This document shows, piece by piece, positions 6,531 through 10,743 of a DNA stretch of 10,743 nt. Both the position numbers and the translations under genes were made by a program. The notes under the pieces were generated by a model. The model ran no database searches. It was not told where the DNA came from and was given only the letters and a program-made list of their open reading frames with translations. This stretch comes from SAR86 cluster bacterium (GTDB lineage Bacteria > Pseudomonadota > Gammaproteobacteria > Pseudomonadales > Azotimanducaceae): positions 1 through 10,743 of the forward strand of contig JABMOJ010000304.1 in assembly GCA_013204195.1 (NCBI GenBank), in the 5' to 3' direction. The number at the start of each line of letters is the position of its first letter. The first letter of the stretch is position 1.

Positions 6531-6767
6531 AAGCGGTATCTAGTGGCGATCATTGATAGACAGGGTGAGTAGCCAAGCCAGAGTAAACTTTTCCTCGACG
6601 GGACAAGACTTAATTCGGTGGCAATGCGCATAACACCAAGACATGGCACCCAAATCGCCTCAAACTGCGCTAACCAGCGTCCTAAATTCATCCTTCCTAT
6701 CGCGCCCATACCGATTTAAACTCAGACTCAGATAGGACGTATCATGGCTTCTATCAGGAGGGATTAG
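6531..6767. other. Divergent intergenic spacer of 237 bases
   Basis: This gap separates the divergent sulfatase and GAF-PP2C-STAS genes and must hold their promoters. I could not identify a convincing -35/-10 pair on either strand. A minus-strand reading frame of 60 codons runs from 6709 to 6527 and overlaps the sulfatase ATG as ATGA; it resembles no family I know and may be chance. The only strong signal is the AGGAGG before the rightward gene, annotated separately. Confidence 0.6.
6756..6761 (+). promoter_or_regulatory. Strong ribosome-binding site that fixes a TTG start
   Basis: AGGAGG sits 6 bases before the TTG at 6768. It is the best Shine-Dalgarno in the window and supports the non-ATG start of the GAF-PP2C-STAS gene. 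The only nearby upstream ATG (6744) lies before this site and is out of frame. Confidence 0.85.
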
Positions 6768-8633
6768 TTGGAAATTGCAACACTACCGCCAGATGAGAAA
6801 ACGCGCTTACTGGCGCTCCAGGAATTCGACATCCTCGATACGCTGCCCGAACGGGCGTACGACGACATCACCAATATTGCGTCTCACATTTGCGGCACGC
6901 CCGTCGCCCTGATGAGCTTGGTGGACGAGTCCCGGCAATGGTTTAAATCCCGCGTCGGCCTAGACTCCACCGAAACCCCCAGAGACCTGGCCTTTTGCGC
7001 CCACGCCATCCTCAACCCGAACGAATTGCTGGTGGTGGAGGATGCGACCTTAGATCAACGTTTTGCCGACAATCCCCTCGTGCTCTCTGACCCAAAAGTC
7101 CGGTTCTATGCTGGCGCGCCACTCGTCACCCGTGATGGGCACGCGCTAGGCACATTATGTGTCATTGATAAAACCCCGCGGAAGCTCACAGATGCGCAAG
7201 CGGAAGCGCTACGCGCCTTGTCCCGCCAGGTTATTGCCCAATTGGAACTGCGACTGACGATCAAGAAACTGGAATCCAGCGGCCTCGAATTACAGAACTC
7301 CCATGATTCACTCGAAGCGTCCCGCAACCAACTGGCAGATCTGTGCGATACCCTGGAGGGCCAGGCTGACATTATCGAACGCGACCTGCATCGAGCTGAA
7401 ATCATTCAGCACTCATTGTTACCGGAAGTCCCGCCCCGAATGCGTGACTACCACCTGCAGGCACTCTACCGATGTGGGCATATTGTTGGCGGCGACCTAT
7501 ATGACGTCAAGCTTGTGGGCGAACACCATTTGGCACTCGTCATCGCTGACGCGGCAGGTCACGGTATCAGTGCCGCCATGTTAGCGGTTATGTTTAAGCA
7601 TCGATTACACCTGCAAGATGATGTGACCCTTGAGCCTTATTCGCCGGCTGAGGCCCTGCGCCGCATGAATAGCGCACTGCACGGCGATCTCAGCGTTCCA
7701 GGCACCTTTGTCACGGCTGCAGTGTGCCTGCTCAATCTAACAACTAGCGAACTCGTCTTTGCTTCTGCCGGACACACACCCGCGCTACTGCTTCGCGCCG
7801 GCGATGGCATGGAAGTCTTGCCTGCCACGGGGCCTGCGCTCGGATTATTTGAAACCGCGGTATTCGATGAATGCCGCCGAGTGATTCTACCGGGCGACCA
7901 AATTCTGATGATGACTGACGGGATCTTTGATCTAGGTGGAGACCAACCGCCAACGCCGAAAGAACTGGATCGAACTTTGCGGGCATACCGGGGTAATGAT
8001 GACGCCTTGCGCTTGACATTTTTTGACATCGCCAAGGGTATCGAACGTCAGGAGCGCGATGATACGACCCTGTTGCTGCTGGAAGCGGGTCCAGGCAAGA
8101 GTCGTTTCATTGAGATTGGCGAATCCGATGCCATCAAAAAAATCGAATCCGAAAACCCCGCAGTCATCACTCAGGCTGATGTCGATTCAGAAACCCTGAT
8201 TTGCCTCTCCGGACGTATCACTTGGGTCCTGGGTGAGGCGCTGCTGGCCGCCGCCATAGAGACTATCGGCGCTCGAAGGACGCTCCTAATCGACCTGGGC
8301 GACTGTGAGTATCTCGACAGCACCCTGCTGGGCACCCTGCATGAAGTGATCGGTCGATTTGATGCCGCAGGTTTACAAGCCTCGATACAACGCGCCTCAA
8401 GGAGCCTTGTCAGTGCCTTTCAAGAAGTGAGCATGGAAACCGTGCTGGACCATCTAACCCACAGCGTCAAACCCATTCCAGCAGGTCGCAAGCCCATTGC
8501 CATTCCCGCAACCGATATTCGCAATAATCAGCAGCGCCTGCTCAAGGCCCATGAGATGCTGGCCTCATTGAGCGAGGTGAATCGACAAAAATTCGCTGAT
8601 GTCATCGATGCCATCAAGCAAGACGAGGTCTAA
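6768..8633 (+). CDS. GAF - PP2C (SpoIIE/RsbU-type) phosphatase - STAS regulator
   Basis: The 621-residue cytoplasmic protein has a sensory GAF domain (about 20-165), a helical or coiled-coil linker (about 165-215), a PPM/SpoIIE-type serine phosphatase domain (about 225-438) and a STAS domain (about 465-570), then a ~50-residue charged tail. Metal-binding acidic residues are visible at D243 (GGDLYD), D261 (IADAAGHG), D384 (MMTDGI) and D431/D432 (RDDTT). The STAS domain carries the expected phospho-acceptor S518 in EYLDSTLLGTL. In RsbU-type systems the phosphatase dephosphorylates an anti-sigma-factor antagonist (STAS); here both are in one chain. No HATPase anti-sigma kinase or sigma factor is in the window. 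The TTG start is set by a perfect AGGAGG. The GAF ligand and downstream target are unknown. It is divergent from the sulfatase and upstream of the carotenoid oxygenase. Confidence 0.92.
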   Translation: MEIATLPPDEKTRLLALQEFDILDTLPERAYDDITNIASHICGTPVALMSLVDESRQWFKSRVGLDSTETPRDLAFCAHAILNPNELLVVEDATLDQRFADNPLVLSDPKVRFYAGAPLVTRDGHALGTLCVIDKTPRKLTDAQAEALRALSRQVIAQLELRLTIKKLESSGLELQNSHDSLEASRNQLADLCDTLEGQADIIERDLHRAEIIQHSLLPEVPPRMRDYHLQALYRCGHIVGGDLYDVKLVGEHHLALVIADAAGHGISAAMLAVMFKHRLHLQDDVTLEPYSPAEALRRMNSALHGDLSVPGTFVTAAVCLLNLTTSELVFASAGHTPALLLRAGDGMEVLPATGPALGLFETAVFDECRRVILPGDQILMMTDGIFDLGGDQPPTPKELDRTLRAYRGNDDALRLTFFDIAKGIERQERDDTTLLLLEAGPGKSRFIEIGESDAIKKIESENPAVITQADVDSETLICLSGRITWVLGEALLAAAIETIGARRTLLIDLGDCEYLDSTLLGTLHEVIGRFDAAGLQASIQRASRSLVSAFQEVSMETVLDHLTHSVKPIPAGRKPIAIPATDIRNNQQRLLKAHEMLASLSEVNRQKFADVIDAIKQDEV

Positions 8634-8649
8634 ACGTATGCACCAAAAA

Positions 8650-8677
8650 TTGAACTTCCATATACCAACTGTAATTT
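8650..8677 (+). promoter_or_regulatory. Possible promoter upstream of the carotenoid oxygenase gene
   Basis: TTGAAC (8650-8655) and TAATTT (8672-8677) are spaced by 16 bases in an AT-rich 80-base gap after the STAS-protein stop. The -10 match is poor (3/6). It would allow the oxygenase to be expressed apart from the regulator, but this is a weak consensus reading. Confidence 0.25.
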
Positions 8678-8713
8678 GCTAAGTTAGTACCACTGACTTT
8701 GGATTAAACGCCC

Positions 8714-10123
8714 ATGGCTACCCCGCTGCCAAAACATCCCAACTTACTAGGTGCTTATCAACCCATTCAGTTTGAATGTGATGCGCCGGATCTGGTGATC
8801 GAAGGCGAGTTGCCCGCAGACTTGTACGGCACTTTTTACCGCAATGGTCCCAATCCACAATACGCGCCCAGGGGCGACTATCACTGGTTTGCCGGTGACG
8901 GCATGATTCACGCCTTTCATATTGAGAATGGTCGCGTGGCCTACAAGAATCGCTGGGTCAAAACCACCAAGTGGGAACTGGAGCATGCTGCGGGTCGCGG
9001 CCTGTTCAGCGGCATGAATCCTCTGGACACAGATGAGTCAGTACAAGGTTTGGCCACCAATGGCCTGGCAAACACTAATATCGTCTGGCACGGCGGTAAA
9101 CTTCTGGCGCTTGAAGAAGCCCATGCGCCTTTTGAGTTGGACCCGACTAGCCTCGAATCCAAAGGGCCTTGGACCTTTGGCAACACACTGGTCGGGCCCA
9201 TGACGGCGCACCCGAAGATGGATCCCGAAACCGGCGAAATGATATTCTTCGGCTACAGTGTCGATGGCATGCTATCTAACAAGATGTCCTATCACGTGGT
9301 GAACCGGCATGGTGAACTCACTACGTCAGCATTTTTCGATGCACCCTATGGCGCCATGGTGCATGACTTTATTGTCACCCGCGACTTCGTATTATTTCCC
9401 ATCATGCCACTCACAGCGTCGCTGGATCGCGCCATGCAGGGCAAACCACCCTTTGCCTGGGAGCCTGATAAGCAGAATATGATCGGCATTATGCCCCGCA
9501 GTGGCAGCGTCGAGGATATACGCTGGTTTGAAGGCGATCCGTCCTATGTATTCCACCCGATGAATGCTTTCAATGTGGGCAACAAGATTACCTGTGATGT
9601 CTCTCAGTATGGCGCAGCACCACTATTTCCCAACGCTGACGGCTCAAAATCCGATCCTGCCAAGGCACTGGCGAAACTCACCCGCTGGCACTTTGACCTG
9701 GATCAGCCGACCAACAGCTACAAGGTCGAGCAGTTGGATGATGTCGCCTGTGAGTTTGGGCGACTGGATGAACGCCACAGCGGCCTTGCGTACCGTTATG
9801 GCTATATGTTGTGTGCCGGTGCCAGCGCCAGCAAAAATTCATCGTTGAACGCTATCGCTCGAGTCGACCATCACACCGGGCAACGCCAAACTCTTGATCT
9901 TGGCGAGCATATGACCCCGTCGGAAGCGGTCTTCGTGCCTCGCGCTGACGATGCACCGGAAGGCTCTGGCTACTTATTGGCGAACGTTTATGACGCCACC
10001 ATCGACAAGAGTCATCTTATCGTTCTGGATGCCGAGAATGTTGCGGCTGGTCCGCTGGCGACCGCCCATCTCGATCACCGGATGCCATTAGGTTTTCACG
10101 GTAACTGGCGGCCAGGACAGTGA
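8714..10123 (+). CDS. Carotenoid oxygenase / lignostilbene dioxygenase family (RPE65-fold) protein
   Basis: The 469-residue protein should be a non-haem Fe(II) enzyme that cleaves an alkene bond with O2, as carotenoid, apocarotenoid, stilbene and phenylpropene-cleaving relatives do. The four iron histidines are all visible: H166 in MTAHPKMD, H217 in MVHDFIV, H281 in YVFHPMNAF and H462 in GFHGNW at the C-terminus. FYRNGPNPQY (41-50) and HWFAGDGMIHAF (57-68) are classical N-terminal family motifs. The length fits bacterial members (about 470-490). The ATG at 8714 has only a weak GGA upstream, but the N-terminus aligns well. Residue 59 is Phe, as I recall for LsdA/NOV1. The positions corresponding by number to their substrate-binding Tyr101 and Lys134 are Met and Glu here, so a 4-hydroxystilbene substrate is doubtful. 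The gene follows the STAS regulator by 80 bases and converges with the ligase. Confidence 0.93.
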   Translation: MATPLPKHPNLLGAYQPIQFECDAPDLVIEGELPADLYGTFYRNGPNPQYAPRGDYHWFAGDGMIHAFHIENGRVAYKNRWVKTTKWELEHAAGRGLFSGMNPLDTDESVQGLATNGLANTNIVWHGGKLLALEEAHAPFELDPTSLESKGPWTFGNTLVGPMTAHPKMDPETGEMIFFGYSVDGMLSNKMSYHVVNRHGELTTSAFFDAPYGAMVHDFIVTRDFVLFPIMPLTASLDRAMQGKPPFAWEPDKQNMIGIMPRSGSVEDIRWFEGDPSYVFHPMNAFNVGNKITCDVSQYGAAPLFPNADGSKSDPAKALAKLTRWHFDLDQPTNSYKVEQLDDVACEFGRLDERHSGLAYRYGYMLCAGASASKNSSLNAIARVDHHTGQRQTLDLGEHMTPSEAVFVPRADDAPEGSGYLLANVYDATIDKSHLIVLDAENVAAGPLATAHLDHRMPLGFHGNWRPGQ

Positions 10124-10127
10124 TGCC

Positions 10128-10186
10128 TGGCGGTCAGTCTTCAACTGATTCACCGCCACGACCAATGCTACGTTGCCATCGTGGCG
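10128..10186. terminator. Overlapping hairpins in the convergent spacer, possible bidirectional terminator
   Basis: Two mutually exclusive stems share bases 10154-10158. The first pairs TGGCGGT (10128-10134) with ACCGCCA (10152-10158), continued inward by CAGT (10135-10138) with ACTG (10144-10147) across a 4-base bulge. The second pairs CGCCACGA (10154-10161) with TCGTGGCG (10179-10186) around a 17-base loop. They lie between two convergent stop codons, where termination is expected. Neither is followed by a T-run on either strand, so classical intrinsic termination is not well supported. Confidence 0.4.
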
Positions 10187-10190
10187 ATTG

Positions 10191-10743
10191 CTAAGACGAT
10201 TTGATCGGTTGCAACCGGGCGCGCAACTCGTTCTTGGCGATTTTTTCAAGGGTCGAGCGCGGTAGTGAGCTCACCATATGAACGTCTCTCACCACTTTGA
10301 AATCTGCCAGATTGACCATACAGTGGCCGATGATCTCCTGAGTTAACTCCTCCGCAGACAGATCTAACCCCTTGGCACTCGGAATAACAAACACCACCGG
10401 CACCTCATCCAACATATCATGCTTCTGCGCGACCACCGCGCACTCTTCCACCAAGCCAGTTTGCATAATGACACTTTCAATCTCAGAGGCCGCTACATTT
10501 TCGGCGCCCACTTTGAGCATATCCTTCTCACGATCACTAAAAAACAGCCAGCCATCAGCATCGCTGCGCACCATATCACCGGTGTTAAACCAGCCATCCG
10601 CGTCGAAGGCTGCTTCGGTCGCCTCGTCGTTGCGATAGTATTCCTTAAACAACGAAACCCCGGGAATCCCTCGAATAAACAGCAAGCCTTTTTCCTCTGC
10701 AGCCACCGCCTCACCCGCGGCATTACGGATCTGTATGTCATAC
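10191..10743 (-). CDS. AMP-forming acyl-CoA ligase/synthetase, C-terminal part (5'-truncated by window edge)
   Basis: The reading frame enters from the right edge and ends at TAG (10191-10193), leaving 183 residues. Such enzymes activate a carboxylic acid with ATP to an acyl-adenylate, then form the CoA thioester. The visible part holds the end of the adenylation domain, with DGWFNTGDMVRSDADGWLFF (invariant Asp of TGD) and SDREKDMLKVGAENVAASEIE, the hinge and A8-type motif. The C-terminal lid domain follows and ends with PRSTLEKIAKNELR, where the lysine of EKIAK (K167 of the fragment) is the expected catalytic lysine of the A10 motif. The usual glycine before that lysine is glutamate here. 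The style resembles the CaiC/medium-chain ligase group, but the substrate pocket lies outside the window and no substrate can be given. It is convergent with the carotenoid oxygenase. Confidence 0.9.
   Translation of the reverse strand, partial: YDIQIRNAAGEAVAAEEKGLLFIRGIPGVSLFKEYYRNDEATEAAFDADGWFNTGDMVRSDADGWLFFSDREKDMLKVGAENVAASEIESVIMQTGLVEECAVVAQKHDMLDEVPVVFVIPSAKGLDLSAEELTQEIIGHCMVNLADFKVVRDVHMVSSLPRSTLEKIAKNELRARLQPIKSS

Noticed and set aside
7637..8035. Minus-strand open frame of 132 codons opposite the PP2C domain.
   Set aside because: Arg/Ser-rich translation typical of the antisense of a GC-rich gene; the plus-strand frame holds all phosphatase motifs.

Overview
The window looks like a chromosomal segment of a gammaproteobacterium, probably marine or aquatic. 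The best clue is a DUF2956 protein, a small family I know only from gammaproteobacteria. The mix of sulfatase, sulfotransferase, TauD-type dioxygenase, SDR, carotenoid-cleavage-type oxygenase and acyl-CoA ligase also resembles the catabolic accessory regions of marine heterotrophs. No rRNA, tRNA, insertion sequence, integrase or CRISPR array is visible, and the DNA is densely coding.

Layout, left to right. (1) The 3' part of a PAPS-type sulfotransferase gene (+) meets, tail to tail, a TauD/TfdA-family Fe(II)/2-oxoglutarate dioxygenase (-) that has an unusual N-terminal extension of about 90 residues. (2) A 183-base divergent spacer holds a 21-base inverted repeat. It leads into a + strand cluster of a DUF2956 membrane protein, a membrane-anchored TlpA/ResA-like thioredoxin with a PTHA/STHA tandem-repeat linker, and an exported sialidase-fold beta-propeller with a CDCC cluster. 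(3) Converging on that cluster is a - strand pair, a formylglycine-type sulfatase followed by a short-chain dehydrogenase. Their junction is made of four imperfect 12-bp repeats. (4) A 237-base divergent spacer leads to a TTG-started GAF-PP2C-STAS regulator of the partner-switching type (+), then a four-histidine carotenoid oxygenase (RPE65/CCD/lignostilbene dioxygenase family) (+). (5) A short hairpin-rich spacer separates this from the C-terminal part of an AMP-forming acyl-CoA ligase (-) that runs off the right edge.

How the genes may work together (inference). The sulfatase-SDR pair suggests desulfation of a sulfate ester followed by oxidation of the released alcohol. The nearby dioxygenase, carotenoid-type oxygenase and acyl-CoA ligase fit further breakdown of a lipid, terpenoid or aromatic substrate, but no substrate can be read from the sequence. 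The TlpA-like protein and the cysteine-bearing propeller look like a small exported thiol or metal module. The GAF-PP2C-STAS protein is a signalling component whose kinase partner is not in the window.

I see no clearly unprecedented system. The items most worth a second look are the CDCC/GCP propeller beside its thioredoxin neighbour, the repeat-built sulfatase-SDR junction, and the apparent active-site departures of the carotenoid oxygenase from lignostilbene dioxygenases.
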